Below the pieces are notes generated by a model. That model had not been told where the DNA came from. It worked only from the letters and a program-made list of their open reading frames with translations, and did no database searches. From Rhodospirillaceae bacterium (GTDB taxonomy: Bacteria; Pseudomonadota; Alphaproteobacteria; Rhodospirillales; Rhodospirillaceae), in assembly GCA_040219235.1 (NCBI GenBank), contig JAVJSV010000008.1, positions 105,976 through 169,975 of the forward strand: DNA of 64,000 bases, in the 5' to 3' direction. Position 1 is the first letter of the stretch. Each line of letters opens with the position of its first letter. Below are positions 26,923-35,895 of the stretch, in pieces. Position numbers and translations under genes: made by a program.

Positions 26923-28004
26923 GTACCACTGTTGCTTTATCCCGTGGCTACAAAGGCATTTTGCCACGCACAACCCGGCTTTCAGATGAGAGCTATCTTG
27001 ATTTTGTAGAAACTTTTCGCGGCATCGCTGGCTATGGCACGTTCCCGATGGTTGCGGCTGAAGGTGATAAGGCGGTCGCCGAAGCCTTGGGCAAAACCGA
27101 CGACAAGACCGACATCAAAGACATCAAAGGGGTCATTAATAAACTGCCCCTGCCCGCCACCTGGCAACGCTATATGCGCTCGCATCAGGAAATGATGTGG
27201 CGGCGCACACGCGGCTCGTTCGAACCTTTTGAAGGTGATATTGTTAAAGCCATGGATGAGGCTGCCACCAAAGGGCCGGGCAAGCTGACGGTCGATCCGA
27301 ACTTTGAAGTGCCGGCGTACGCGCGACGTGAAATTCACCTTCAGCCGGGCGGCTACACCGATGATCCCATCGGCGGCATTGTGTTCCATTACGGCACCAA
27401 GGTGTTCTACGCTGGCGCGAACGATCAAGATGAGTTGCATGCAGAAGTGGTTGATACGCTGACCCCGCCGGAAGATGGCAAGGTCGAGAAGATTCTCGAT
27501 CTGGCCTGCAGCATCGGCCAAGCCACTATGATTATCAAAGACCGCTACCCTGACGCCGAGGTGACCGGGCTAGACGTTGGCCTACCGATGGTAAAATACG
27601 CCCACTGGCAAGCGGTGGAACGCGGTATTGATGTCAACTTCGTGCAGGGTTTGTCGGAAGACACCAAGTTCGAGGACAACAGCTTTGACATGGTATTGTC
27701 TTACATTCTGTTCCATGAAATCCCGGTGCGCGTGATCAAAGATACAGTGAAAGAAATGTTCCGGATTCTGCGTCCCGGCGGCACCTTCTGCATTTATGAA
27801 TTCCCAAGTGCCGGGCCGAACATGCCGGCCTCGCAACGGTGGATGATTGATTATGATTCCATCAACAACTGCGAGCCGTATTCACCGGGTTTTGTTTACA
27901 TGGACTTCCATAAGGAACTGAAGGACGCCGGTTTTGATGTGAAGCCAGGACCGAAAAACTCCAATGGGTTCTTGCAGACCATCGTGGCCACGAAGCCCAT
28001 CTAA
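26919..28004 (+). CDS. SAM-dependent class I methyltransferase, paralogue of 5284-6465
   Basis: 361 residues. An N-terminal ~185-residue helical region carries IHLQPGGY (139-146) preceded by LTVDPNFEVPAYARRE, matching the first methyltransferase. The core has motif I ILDLACSIGQA (192-202), the acidic VTGLDVG, FEDNSFDMVLSYILFHEI and EMFRILRPGGTFCIYEFP. GGAG precedes the start, which overlaps the stop of the small partner gene. It lies in the operon with GMC oxidoreductase, MFS and FAD oxidase. The acceptor is unknown; the shared N-terminal region suggests both paralogues recognise related acceptors or the same partner type. Confidence 0.87.
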   Translation: MSTTVALSRGYKGILPRTTRLSDESYLDFVETFRGIAGYGTFPMVAAEGDKAVAEALGKTDDKTDIKDIKGVINKLPLPATWQRYMRSHQEMMWRRTRGSFEPFEGDIVKAMDEAATKGPGKLTVDPNFEVPAYARREIHLQPGGYTDDPIGGIVFHYGTKVFYAGANDQDELHAEVVDTLTPPEDGKVEKILDLACSIGQATMIIKDRYPDAEVTGLDVGLPMVKYAHWQAVERGIDVNFVQGLSEDTKFEDNSFDMVLSYILFHEIPVRVIKDTVKEMFRILRPGGTFCIYEFPSAGPNMPASQRWMIDYDSINNCEPYSPGFVYMDFHKELKDAGFDVKPGPKNSNGFLQTIVATKPI

Positions 28005-28027
28005 GGCCGTTAAGATAAGAATGAGCT

Positions 28028-29617
28028 ATGAACGTGACTGTCACACCTGAGAACACAACTGTGATCGCCGTGCTTGAGTCCCTCCGGGCCATGCTCGGCG
28101 CTGACGCTGTGATAACAGATGAACAGACACGCTTGTATTACTCACAGGATGTCTATGCCACAGGCCCAACGGTGGCGGCGGTGATCCGCCCAACCTCCGT
28201 TGCGGACCTGGCGCAGGCCGTCAAAACAATCACCGCTGCGGGGATCGCGATCTTCCCGCGCGGCGGTGGCTATTCTTATACCGATGCCTACCTGGCCTCT
28301 GCGCCCAACGGCATGTCCCTGGACATGACGGGGCTCAATCAAATTCTTGAGATCAACCCCGAGGACATGTTTGTCACCGTGCAGGCAGGCTGCACCTGGG
28401 AAGTCTTAGATAACGCCCTCAAGCCCCATGGGGTGCGGGCCGAGTTCTGGGGGCCGTTGTCTGGCTTTAAAGCCACCATTGGCGGCGGTATGTCACAAGG
28501 GGCGGCGAGCCTCGGCTCGTCCAAAGACGGCATTTCAGCGGAAGCCGTGCTGGGCATGGAGATTGTGACGGCTGAGGGTGAGGTTTTCGCTACGGGCTCA
28601 GCCGCTCAAAAGGATAAATCACCCTTCTTCCGCAACTATGGCCCGGATCTGACGGGATTGTTTTGTGGGGATGCGGGTGGCCTTGGTATTAAAGCGACCG
28701 TGACCTTGCGTCTGCAAAAGCGTGCCAAGTTTACCCAAGGTCTGTCGTTTGGTTTTGACAGTTTCGAAGCCGGGCAAAAAGCCATGCAGGCGATTGCCGC
28801 GTCTAACCGCGCGACAGAAGTTTTTGGTTTCACCCGCCGCGCAATGGAGGGTGTGGTCGCCAGTAAAGGTCTGATTGAAGACCTGAAAATTATGTATGCG
28901 GTCGGCAAATCCTCAGGTGGTGTGATCAGCGGCGTTGTGCAGATGATCAAAATGGCCATCGCCGGCCGGCGATTTGCCTCCAAGTCTGAATGCTTCGTGC
29001 ACTGTGCGGTTGAAGCTGATAACCGCACCGAATTAAAAGGCCACATTCAAACCGTGCGCGATGCCGTTGGCACGCATGGCCAAGACATTCCCAACACCAT
29101 GCCGACGGTGATGCGGGCCACACCCTTCATGCCCTATCCGGTGGTTGGCATGGATGCGAAACGCATGCTGCCGCTGCACACCATTTTGCCGTTCTCTCAG
29201 GCTGTCGCCTTTAATACAGCGCTGGAAGCCCTGTTGGAAAAACGCAAAGACGAAATTGAGGCGTTGAACATGACGATCCCATCGATCTTTGGGACCATGA
29301 GCACCAACGGGTTCCTCTGTGAGCCGGTGTTATACTGGCCCGACACCCCTGACGTTTTCCATGAACGCAATACGCCGGAAGACATGCTGGCCCCCATGCG
29401 CAACAACGCGCCCAGCGAAAAAGGCCGCGCGTTTGCCAAAGAAATGTTTGAAGACATCGTGACTCTGATGCACGCCCACGGCGGCGTTCATATGCAAATT
29501 GGTAAGGCTTATCCCTACTTGCGGGACCGGTCCGAGATTACCATTGATCTCGTTAGGCGGATCAAGAACCGCACCGACCCTCATAACCTGTTGAATCCAG
29601 GGGCTTTAGGGCTTTGA
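28028..29617 (+). CDS. FAD-linked oxidase (vanillyl-alcohol oxidase / 4-cresol dehydrogenase type)
   Basis: 529 residues. The PCMH-type FAD domain (~40-230) starts with VIRPTSVADLAQAVKTITAA and FPRGGGYSYTD, continues with TVQAGCTWEVLDNAL, and has GGGMSQGAASLG plus GDAGGLGIKATVTLRL. The C-terminal cap (~240-529) is of the FAD-oxidase type and ends HNLLNPGALGL. Members oxidise phenols such as 4-alkylphenols or vanillyl alcohol, or 2-hydroxy acids; the sequence does not decide. It is 23 bases after the methyltransferase in the same operon. Confidence 0.87.
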   Translation: MNVTVTPENTTVIAVLESLRAMLGADAVITDEQTRLYYSQDVYATGPTVAAVIRPTSVADLAQAVKTITAAGIAIFPRGGGYSYTDAYLASAPNGMSLDMTGLNQILEINPEDMFVTVQAGCTWEVLDNALKPHGVRAEFWGPLSGFKATIGGGMSQGAASLGSSKDGISAEAVLGMEIVTAEGEVFATGSAAQKDKSPFFRNYGPDLTGLFCGDAGGLGIKATVTLRLQKRAKFTQGLSFGFDSFEAGQKAMQAIAASNRATEVFGFTRRAMEGVVASKGLIEDLKIMYAVGKSSGGVISGVVQMIKMAIAGRRFASKSECFVHCAVEADNRTELKGHIQTVRDAVGTHGQDIPNTMPTVMRATPFMPYPVVGMDAKRMLPLHTILPFSQAVAFNTALEALLEKRKDEIEALNMTIPSIFGTMSTNGFLCEPVLYWPDTPDVFHERNTPEDMLAPMRNNAPSEKGRAFAKEMFEDIVTLMHAHGGVHMQIGKAYPYLRDRSEITIDLVRRIKNRTDPHNLLNPGALGL

Positions 29618-29732
29618 TGTCAAATTTAATTCTAGACATGCATACAACGTATATCCGAGACAAAACTTTCTATTTGTAAGGCTTCACGTGACACCCCAAA
29701 TTAAGACTCTCATTAGAATGAAAGCTTGACCC

Positions 29733-30656
29733 ATGCCCCTGAATACCAAGCCGATAAGAGCCATTACTGACGAAGACCGCGAAATCTATGCGCGTGATGG
29801 CGCAGTCTGCTTGCGCAAGGTCTTTGATCCGGAATGGATTGAAAAAATGCAGCCTACTGCGCGGCGTATTTCTGTGGATGAAGAAGACGTCGGTCTGCTG
29901 CCCTCTGCGCCGGGACGATACATGTCACGGATCATTCCCGAATTTCGGGACTTTATTTTCAACTCCCCCATGGGCCAAGCTGCCGCGCAGACCATTGGAT
30001 CTAAAACCGCGCGGTTCTTCTTTGAAGAGATTTTTGCCAAGCCGCCGAAATCGGATTCAAAAACGCTCTGGCACTGCGACCGCATGGGCTGGCCCGTTTC
30101 CGGTGAAATGGTGCCGTCCTTATGGATACCACTGAACCCGGTGGCGCCTGAGAATTCGCTGGAAGTTTTAGCTGGGTCGCAAGTTCAAGACGTGCCTTAT
30201 TGGCTGTTTTCACCCAACGCGCGCAAAATGATTAAACCAGCGGACCGCGCGCCGCATCCGGATGAAGCCAAGCTGCGGGCAGACCCCAACGCCCGGTTCC
30301 TCAACTGGGCAATGGAACCCGGCGACATGCTGGTGGTTCACCCTTGGACACTGCATTACTCTTCTGGCAACACGTCGGACGATTGGCGCATTGCGATTTC
30401 AGCCCGCATTTTCGGTGATGATATTCGCTGGGCGCCACGTCCGGACTGCCTGAACATCGCCGGTGTGTGCTTTGATGAAATGGTCGAAGGCAGCCCACCG
30501 GCAGGCCCCTTATTCCCGGTCCTATGGTCCGAAGATGGCACCCGCGACACGGATGAGCATTACCCCAGAGGCTTTGCCACCACCTGGCAGGCGCAGCGTC
30601 GTAACACCGTAAACGAAGATGCGCTGTTCAGCGAGTTGGCCAAAAAAGCCGGCTAA
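29733..30656 (+). CDS. Phytanoyl-CoA dioxygenase (PhyH) family Fe(II)/2-oxoglutarate enzyme
   Basis: 307 residues. The iron site is visible: H-x-D in LWHCDRMGWP and the distal His in MLVVHPWTLHYSSGN, followed by DWRIAISARIFGDD with the Arg that binds 2-oxoglutarate. It hydroxylates an unactivated carbon at the expense of 2-oxoglutarate and O2. A 115-base gap separates it from the FAD oxidase, so it may have its own promoter. It converges on the ABC binding protein gene 11 bases beyond its stop. Confidence 0.87.
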   Translation: MPLNTKPIRAITDEDREIYARDGAVCLRKVFDPEWIEKMQPTARRISVDEEDVGLLPSAPGRYMSRIIPEFRDFIFNSPMGQAAAQTIGSKTARFFFEEIFAKPPKSDSKTLWHCDRMGWPVSGEMVPSLWIPLNPVAPENSLEVLAGSQVQDVPYWLFSPNARKMIKPADRAPHPDEAKLRADPNARFLNWAMEPGDMLVVHPWTLHYSSGNTSDDWRIAISARIFGDDIRWAPRPDCLNIAGVCFDEMVEGSPPAGPLFPVLWSEDGTRDTDEHYPRGFATTWQAQRRNTVNEDALFSELAKKAG

Positions 30657-30667
30657 GCTGAGGGCGC

Positions 30668-32203
30668 TTAGGGTTTGGTGTAGGTGATGTTTTCGTAGAC
30701 ACTGCCGTCAATGCGGAAGCGGTCGGTTGCGTATCCGGGTTGAAAGCCGACGACGCCAGAGAACTCAAGAAGCCACAACGCGGCCCCTTGATCACGCAGA
30801 CGCAGGGTAATCTCCTGCAACAAGGCTTCGCGTTTGGCGGGGTCCATTTCAGAGGCCGCCGCCTCAATCAGCGGCATGGACTCTTCATCACAATAAAACG
30901 GGGCTGTGTAGGCACATGAGAATTGCTCAAACGCTTTTTGCGGGTCCCACAGGTTCATATTCATCCAGCCAATAGAGAACCCATCAATATCTTCCCAGTC
31001 CGCATTGAACAGGCGACGCACATAATCGGGAAAAGAAATCTGCCGCAGTTCAACTTGAACGCCGACGGCCGCCAAATCCTGAGCTACTTTTTGAAAGATC
31101 AGGGAGTCCCCCGGCAACAACCCGCCATAGACCGAGAATTTTAAGGGAAAGCCGTCTGCATAGCCGGCCTCTGTCAGCAACTGCCTAGCCCGTTCCGGAT
31201 TATAGTCAAAAGGTTCTGCCATTGGATTGTAGCCGATGAGGTCCGGTGTCGACGGCTGGTGTGCCACCCGTGTCGTGCCGCCAAGAATGAAATCCACGAT
31301 GGACTGTTTATCGACGGCATAGTTAAGCGCCCGCCGCACACGCGCATCCTTAAGCGGTGAAGAGTCCTCGCGCACATTGCGTAACGCGATCGACAAAATA
31401 CTGGGGTTGGGCACCACCATCACGGTTTTACCCATGGCCTCAAGGGTTGGGATGTCATCGCTAGGAAGGCTAACAGCCATGTCCAATTCGCCGGACATCA
31501 AGCCCGTAACCCGGCTGCCGACATCCGGCATGACGGTGACTTCAACGCGGGTGATATGTTCCACATCGCGCCAAGAACTCTTGGAAACCACAAGAACAGG
31601 ACTGGTGTTGTTCGGCCCCCAGGACTCAAGGGTGTAGGCGCCTGTACCAACCGGCGTGCGGGAATATTGTTCCTGACCCAGTTCGGCCCAGGCTTTGGGT
31701 TCGATGATGGGCAACTGCGTTAAACGGTTAGGCAACAAGGGGTCAGGATCCGAGGTGGTGATTGCCACCACATACGGGCTGCGGGCTTCATAGCTGATGA
31801 TTGTGCCCATATCGGCTTTGCGGGCGTGGAGCACATCCGGGTCATAAAGTTCGGTCAGGGTGGCGACGACCGTATCCGCGTTGAACGGTTCCCCATTGCT
31901 GAACACCACGTTCTCGCGGAGCTGAAACACCCATGTGGTCGGCGTTTCATTTTCCCACGATACTGCCAGAGCAGGCTCAAACTCGCCCGTCGGCGAAAAC
32001 GTCGTCAGGGCATCGTAAATCGCATAGCGCAGACCACCGCCTTCATCGCGGGCAAAAGGGTAACCGCTTGCAACCGCAGGGGTAGGCTGCCCAACGCGTA
32101 GGGTCGTGCTGTCTGCAAAGGCAGGCGCGTGACCTGCAAAAAGAACGCTACTCGCGAGACACAACGCTGCCGCGTAACGACCGAGGACACCAAGACCAAA
32201 CAT
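30668..32203 (-). CDS. ABC transporter solute-binding protein, family 5
   Basis: 511 residues from ATG 32203 (GGTGAG five bases upstream; GTG 32212 adds three residues). The signal peptide ends at HAPAFAD. The mature part has the family-5 pattern: LRYAIYDALTTFSPTGEFEP, VFQLRENVVFSNGEPFNADT and VRRALNYAVDKQSIVDFILG. It binds peptides, opines or other large solutes in the periplasm. No ABC permease or ATPase is near. It resembles the binding protein at 36836-38344. A perfect 16-bp palindrome lies ~50 bases upstream. Confidence 0.88.
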   Translation of the reverse strand: MFGLGVLGRYAAALCLASSVLFAGHAPAFADSTTLRVGQPTPAVASGYPFARDEGGGLRYAIYDALTTFSPTGEFEPALAVSWENETPTTWVFQLRENVVFSNGEPFNADTVVATLTELYDPDVLHARKADMGTIISYEARSPYVVAITTSDPDPLLPNRLTQLPIIEPKAWAELGQEQYSRTPVGTGAYTLESWGPNNTSPVLVVSKSSWRDVEHITRVEVTVMPDVGSRVTGLMSGELDMAVSLPSDDIPTLEAMGKTVMVVPNPSILSIALRNVREDSSPLKDARVRRALNYAVDKQSIVDFILGGTTRVAHQPSTPDLIGYNPMAEPFDYNPERARQLLTEAGYADGFPLKFSVYGGLLPGDSLIFQKVAQDLAAVGVQVELRQISFPDYVRRLFNADWEDIDGFSIGWMNMNLWDPQKAFEQFSCAYTAPFYCDEESMPLIEAAASEMDPAKREALLQEITLRLRDQGAALWLLEFSGVVGFQPGYATDRFRIDGSVYENITYTKP

Positions 32204-32253
32204 AAGACTCACCCAGCAAAGATATAGGACTGCTCTTATGATACAGGTAAATG

Positions 32254-32269
32254 GGGCTATATATAGCCC
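32254..32269. promoter_or_regulatory. Perfect 16-bp palindrome upstream of the binding-protein gene
   Basis: GGGCTATATATAGCCC is an exact inverted repeat about 50 bases before the start of the leftward binding-protein gene. It is a good candidate operator for a dimeric regulator. It differs from the AGCTC-N7-GAGCT sites of the neighbouring 33-43 kb region, and no second copy was noticed. Confidence 0.5.
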
Positions 32270-32331
32270 GTTCTCGAGTGATCAGTCTTTGGTTGACGGC
32301 GGAAAACATCCCTCATCTGGGAACCGAGCTT

Positions 32332-33063
32332 CTAGTCTCCGGGCGGGGCATCCATGCGTTGACCCGTCATCAACGGATCATTGCCAATCACCTGGTAGAT
32401 TTGTTTGATCGTGCTGTCGTCATCGTACGCTCCGACCACTTGATCCGCCAAATCGGCCCGCGTGACCGGTCCCGTAGGAGAGGGCTCAAGGTCAAGGCGA
32501 ATAATGCCTGAGCGCGGATTGGAGGTCAGCTGTCCGGGCCGGATGATGGTATAGTCTAAATCCGCCGCGATGATGTAATTTTCAGCTTCTTCCTTGAGCT
32601 CAATGACCCGGCCCAATTGCACGCGCTGCTCAGCGGGCACCATAGAGAGGCTTTTGCCCGGACCAATGACGGTGACCACTAAGATGCGCTTGGGGCCGTG
32701 CTTGACCATGGCGTCCACGATGTTGATCGTGCCGACCAAATCCGGGGGCCGCTCGCCACGTCCACCACCCAGTGTTGAAATGATGGCTTTGTAGTTTTTG
32801 GCCGAGATCGCGCGCTCGACATCTTCCGCATTCATGGCGTCGCCTTCGAAATATTCGACGCCCAGCGGCTCAAGGTTTTCCAGGTTGGACGTTGGACGGA
32901 CAAACGCTGTCACAGCCTCCCCCCGCGCCGCGAGGATTTTTGCAATCTCCAGGCCGGTGTTGCGCGTGGCTCCGAAGATCAGAACACCATCCTCAGCGTA
33001 ACTGGGGAGCGCCATGACCGCGCTGGCCAAAAAGGCTAACAGCGAAAGAAAAGTCTTCTGCAT
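32332..33063 (-). CDS. Exported NAD(P)-binding NmrA-like (atypical SDR) protein
   Basis: 243 residues from ATG 33063, chosen for AGGAGA six bases upstream; a longer start at 33117 would bury the signal peptide. The N-terminus MQKTFLSLLAFLASAVMALP with SYAED is a clear signal peptide. The mature protein begins directly with VLIFGATRNTGLEIAKILAA, the G-x-x-x-x-G NAD(P)-binding loop, followed by LEPLGVEYFEGDAMNAEDV as in NmrA/atypical SDRs. A Rossmann dinucleotide-binding protein in the periplasm is unusual because free NAD(P) is scarce there. Divergent from the TonB receptor; the operator at 33146 lies between them. Confidence 0.82.
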   Translation of the reverse strand: MQKTFLSLLAFLASAVMALPSYAEDGVLIFGATRNTGLEIAKILAARGEAVTAFVRPTSNLENLEPLGVEYFEGDAMNAEDVERAISAKNYKAIISTLGGGRGERPPDLVGTINIVDAMVKHGPKRILVVTVIGPGKSLSMVPAEQRVQLGRVIELKEEAENYIIAADLDYTIIRPGQLTSNPRSGIIRLDLEPSPTGPVTRADLADQVVGAYDDDSTIKQIYQVIGNDPLMTGQRMDAPPGD

Positions 33064-33145
33064 AAGGGTTCTCCTAGCGCGGGAACGAATGATCAATATA
33101 CCGGGTAAACCCAGCATTTTGAGTTGAACAGGAGCTTCAATTTTT

Positions 33146-33162
33146 AGCTCACTATAAGAGCT
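33146..33162. promoter_or_regulatory. Candidate IclR operator, site A (AGCTC-N7-GAGCT)
   Basis: AGCTCACTATAAGAGCT has perfect five-base arms around a seven-base spacer. It lies in the divergent interval between the NmrA-like gene and the TonB receptor. An extended -10-like element (TGTCATAGT, 33173-33181) follows at a distance that would put the -35 region within the palindrome, so binding could block or recruit RNA polymerase. The same motif occurs at 35792, 41953 and 42773. Confidence 0.6.
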
Positions 33163-33172
33163 GTTGCACAGT

Positions 33173-33181
33173 TGTCATAGT
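33173..33181 (+). promoter_or_regulatory. Possible extended -10 element of the TonB receptor gene
   Basis: TGTCATAGT fits TG-N plus a -10 hexamer differing at two positions from TATAAT. It forms part of a 13-base inverted repeat, TGTCATAGTGACA (33173-33185). A similar TGTCATACT occurs at 35853-35861 upstream of the second FGE-like gene. Weak evidence taken alone. Confidence 0.3.
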
Positions 33182-33297
33182 GACAGGACAAATAAGGGTA
33201 AACTGTTGCTAAGCATAAGATTCAGATAGAAATTGCGGCAGATATGTTACTAAATAACCATAAGTTTAAGATGGCTTAATTAAATTCCGGGGGAAAA

Positions 33298-35658
33298 ATG
33301 CCATACCGTAAATTAAAACTCAGCAGCGTATCAGCCGTCGCCCTTTTAACGGCGGTATCCTTCACCGCCACTGAGGCCGCTGCCCAACTGGCAATTGAAG
33401 AAATTATTGTCACATCCCGTAAACAGGAAGAAAGCATTCTGGATGTGCCCTTGGCCATCACCGCCTTCTCCGCCGCCCAAATTGAAGCCGCTGGCATCAA
33501 TGACCTGGGCGATATCGCCAACTTTACGCCCGGCCTGACCTTCTCCAACCTGCTCGGTGAATTTCTTCCCACGCCAGTCATTCGTGGTGTCGCGCCAACG
33601 GATGTGTTTGGGGAAAACAATGCGGCGGTGTTTGTCGATGGCGTTTACATTGCCGGACGTGAAGGCTTGAACTTCAGTCAGCTTGATGTGGAACGCATTG
33701 AGGTGATCAAGGGACCGCAAAGTGCGGTGTATGGCCGCTCTTCGTTCTCTGGCGCAATCAATATCATTACCGCGCGCCCCGGAGATGAGTTTGCAGGCAA
33801 AGCCGAACTGACGTTTGGCAACGACGGCCAACTCAAAGCGCTGGGGTCGGTTAGTGGTCCTGTGGTTGCCGGTAAATTGGGCTTGCGCCTGGCTGCGGGT
33901 TACGACAGCTTTGATGGCTCATACGAAAACCAGAACCCGACAGGCCCGAACATTGGCGGTTACGAATACAAAACATTGCAGGGCAGTTTTTACGCCACGC
34001 CCTCCGAAAACTTCAGCATGCACGGGGCTGTGTATTACTCAGACGATGAAATTGACTCTCCGGCTGGCGCCAGCATTTACGCCAACTGCGAAGACAACGG
34101 CTCGGGTCAACGCCTGCAAAGTTACTGTGGCGTACTGCCCAGCATCACCAAAGACAGCCTCTCAGTTATTGATGAAGCAACCGGTGAGAAACGAGAAGTA
34201 CTGCGCGCCGACGTCAAGGCGGAATTGGATACCGATATTGGTGTGTTCAGTGCCTTGGTTGGTTTCTCGAAGGTGGAGCAATCCTTCAATCTCGACGGCT
34301 CACGTGGTTTTGGCGACTTGAGTATTCCCCTGGTTTATCTAAAACCCGATAGAACGGAAGGAACCATCAATACGGGCCTTGAGCAGATTGGCCAAGAATC
34401 AGACTCAGAAGAAATCAGTATTGAAGCGCGCTATGACACGCCGGCTGACCGCTCGCTGCGCGGCTCCATCGGCACCTACTATTACACCACCGATATCCTC
34501 GAAGGCGACAGTGCCATCAAAGCGACGCAACCCCTGCCCGCAGACTTCGCTGGGTTTGCGCCGGTGCTGCGCTTTGGTCCGTTTGTTGCCATTCCTGCCG
34601 GGAATAACCCATTCCTCGGCTACTTTGGCCCGAATGGCGACGTGAATCTTGATGACACCATTGTCCGCAATGAGTCGTCCATCGCCGCCTTCGGCTATAT
34701 TGAAAACGACTTCACGGAACAGCTGACTGGTCGCGCAGAAGTCCGCTGGACAGACCAAAAGAAAGACTTCACCGAAGGCTTAAGCGGCAACACAGGTGAT
34801 GGCAGTTGGGATTTCATCACCGCCCGCTTCTCCGTGGATTATCAGCCCACCGATGACTGGCTGCTGTACGCGTCCGCGGCCCGCGGTGCGAAAAGCGGTG
34901 GCTTTGACTCGGATGATCCGGGTGGCGTTGTCGTTGTTAAAGAGTTCGGCCCGGAAACAAACTGGACCTATGAACTCGGCACCAAAGGCACGTTCATGGA
35001 TGGCCGTATGCAAATGGATGCCGCCCTCTTCTACATCGACTGGAAAGACATCGTCATTCCACAGAGTGATGACACGTTTGTGCCTGTCGCAACGTTTGCC
35101 CAGAACGCAGGAACCGCTGAAGTGAAGGGCCTGGAAGTTTCCATGCAGGGCCGCCTGACCGAGCAACTATCGGTCAACGGTGGATTCTCCTACACGGATG
35201 CCGAGTTTAAAGACGCTGTTATTCAATCCTTCGAATTGTTCCCGACCTATGCACCGGACGGGGATGTGTCTGGCAACAAGTTGCTGCGTCAATCCAAATG
35301 GCAGGCCAATGCTTCTGCGACCTATCGCGATCAGCTGAATGATAATTTCGATTGGTATATCCGCAGTGACTTTACCTACATCGGCAAGCAATTCATTGGT
35401 GCGCAGAATCAGGCTATTGCCCCATCGCGTGAATTGGTGAACCTGCGTCTCGGTATTGACTCTGACCGGTACACTGTCGAGCTGTGGTCGGAAAACCTGT
35501 TCAACAATAAAGAAGCTGTGGCCGCCTTCCGCGATGTGTTCTTCCAGAACACCGTTGATGGCGTTACTTCCAGCTTCAACACCTTCTTCCCATGGCGGTA
35601 TTCGACAACTTACGGCCGTCTGCGGACGTTTGGTGTAACAACGCGCATGCGCTTCTAG
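33298..35658 (+). CDS. TonB-dependent outer-membrane receptor
   Basis: 786 residues. A signal peptide ends near ATEAAAQ; the plug domain starts with IEEIIVTSRKQEESILDVPL, where EIIVTSRK is the TonB-box-like region. VERIEVIKGPQSAVYGRSSF is the conserved plug motif, and the beta-barrel ends in aromatic RMRF. It would import a ligand such as a siderophore, or a carbon source given this context, into the periplasm. GGGGGAAAA precedes the ATG. A candidate IclR operator lies ~140 bases upstream and a terminator follows at 35718. Confidence 0.92.
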   Translation: MPYRKLKLSSVSAVALLTAVSFTATEAAAQLAIEEIIVTSRKQEESILDVPLAITAFSAAQIEAAGINDLGDIANFTPGLTFSNLLGEFLPTPVIRGVAPTDVFGENNAAVFVDGVYIAGREGLNFSQLDVERIEVIKGPQSAVYGRSSFSGAINIITARPGDEFAGKAELTFGNDGQLKALGSVSGPVVAGKLGLRLAAGYDSFDGSYENQNPTGPNIGGYEYKTLQGSFYATPSENFSMHGAVYYSDDEIDSPAGASIYANCEDNGSGQRLQSYCGVLPSITKDSLSVIDEATGEKREVLRADVKAELDTDIGVFSALVGFSKVEQSFNLDGSRGFGDLSIPLVYLKPDRTEGTINTGLEQIGQESDSEEISIEARYDTPADRSLRGSIGTYYYTTDILEGDSAIKATQPLPADFAGFAPVLRFGPFVAIPAGNNPFLGYFGPNGDVNLDDTIVRNESSIAAFGYIENDFTEQLTGRAEVRWTDQKKDFTEGLSGNTGDGSWDFITARFSVDYQPTDDWLLYASAARGAKSGGFDSDDPGGVVVVKEFGPETNWTYELGTKGTFMDGRMQMDAALFYIDWKDIVIPQSDDTFVPVATFAQNAGTAEVKGLEVSMQGRLTEQLSVNGGFSYTDAEFKDAVIQSFELFPTYAPDGDVSGNKLLRQSKWQANASATYRDQLNDNFDWYIRSDFTYIGKQFIGAQNQAIAPSRELVNLRLGIDSDRYTVELWSENLFNNKEAVAAFRDVFFQNTVDGVTSSFNTFFPWRYSTTYGRLRTFGVTTRMRF

Positions 35659-35717
35659 TGGCATAACAGCGCGGATGCGTTTCTAAAATAAACAGACACA
35701 TAAACGAGTGAAATTAG

Positions 35718-35746
35718 GGGGTGGCCTCACTGGCTGCCCCTTTTTT
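35718..35746 (+). terminator. Rho-independent terminator after the TonB receptor gene
   Basis: GGGGTGGCC and GGCTGCCCC form a nine-pair stem with two G-U pairs around a TCACT loop, followed directly by six Ts. It ends ~90 bases downstream of the receptor stop codon and separates that gene from the FGE-like gene. Confidence 0.8.
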
Positions 35747-35791
35747 CATGGCGCAGGCGACAGTGGACATGCAGCGACTAGCAGGCGACTA

Positions 35792-35808
35792 AGCTCATAA
35801 TAAGAGCT
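35792..35808. promoter_or_regulatory. Candidate IclR operator, site B (AGCTC-N7-GAGCT)
   Basis: AGCTCATAATAAGAGCT has perfect five-base arms and the same seven-base spacing as sites A and D. It lies about 100 bases upstream of the FGE-like gene that starts at 35896 and upstream of the possible promoter element TGTCATACT (35853-35861). Confidence 0.6.
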
Positions 35809-35895
35809 AGCGGTCTTCCCTCATGGTGACCTAGCCTGTGGCCTCGTACCACTGTCATACTGAATATCTAAGCCGTATTTTAAATGGAGCTTTAC

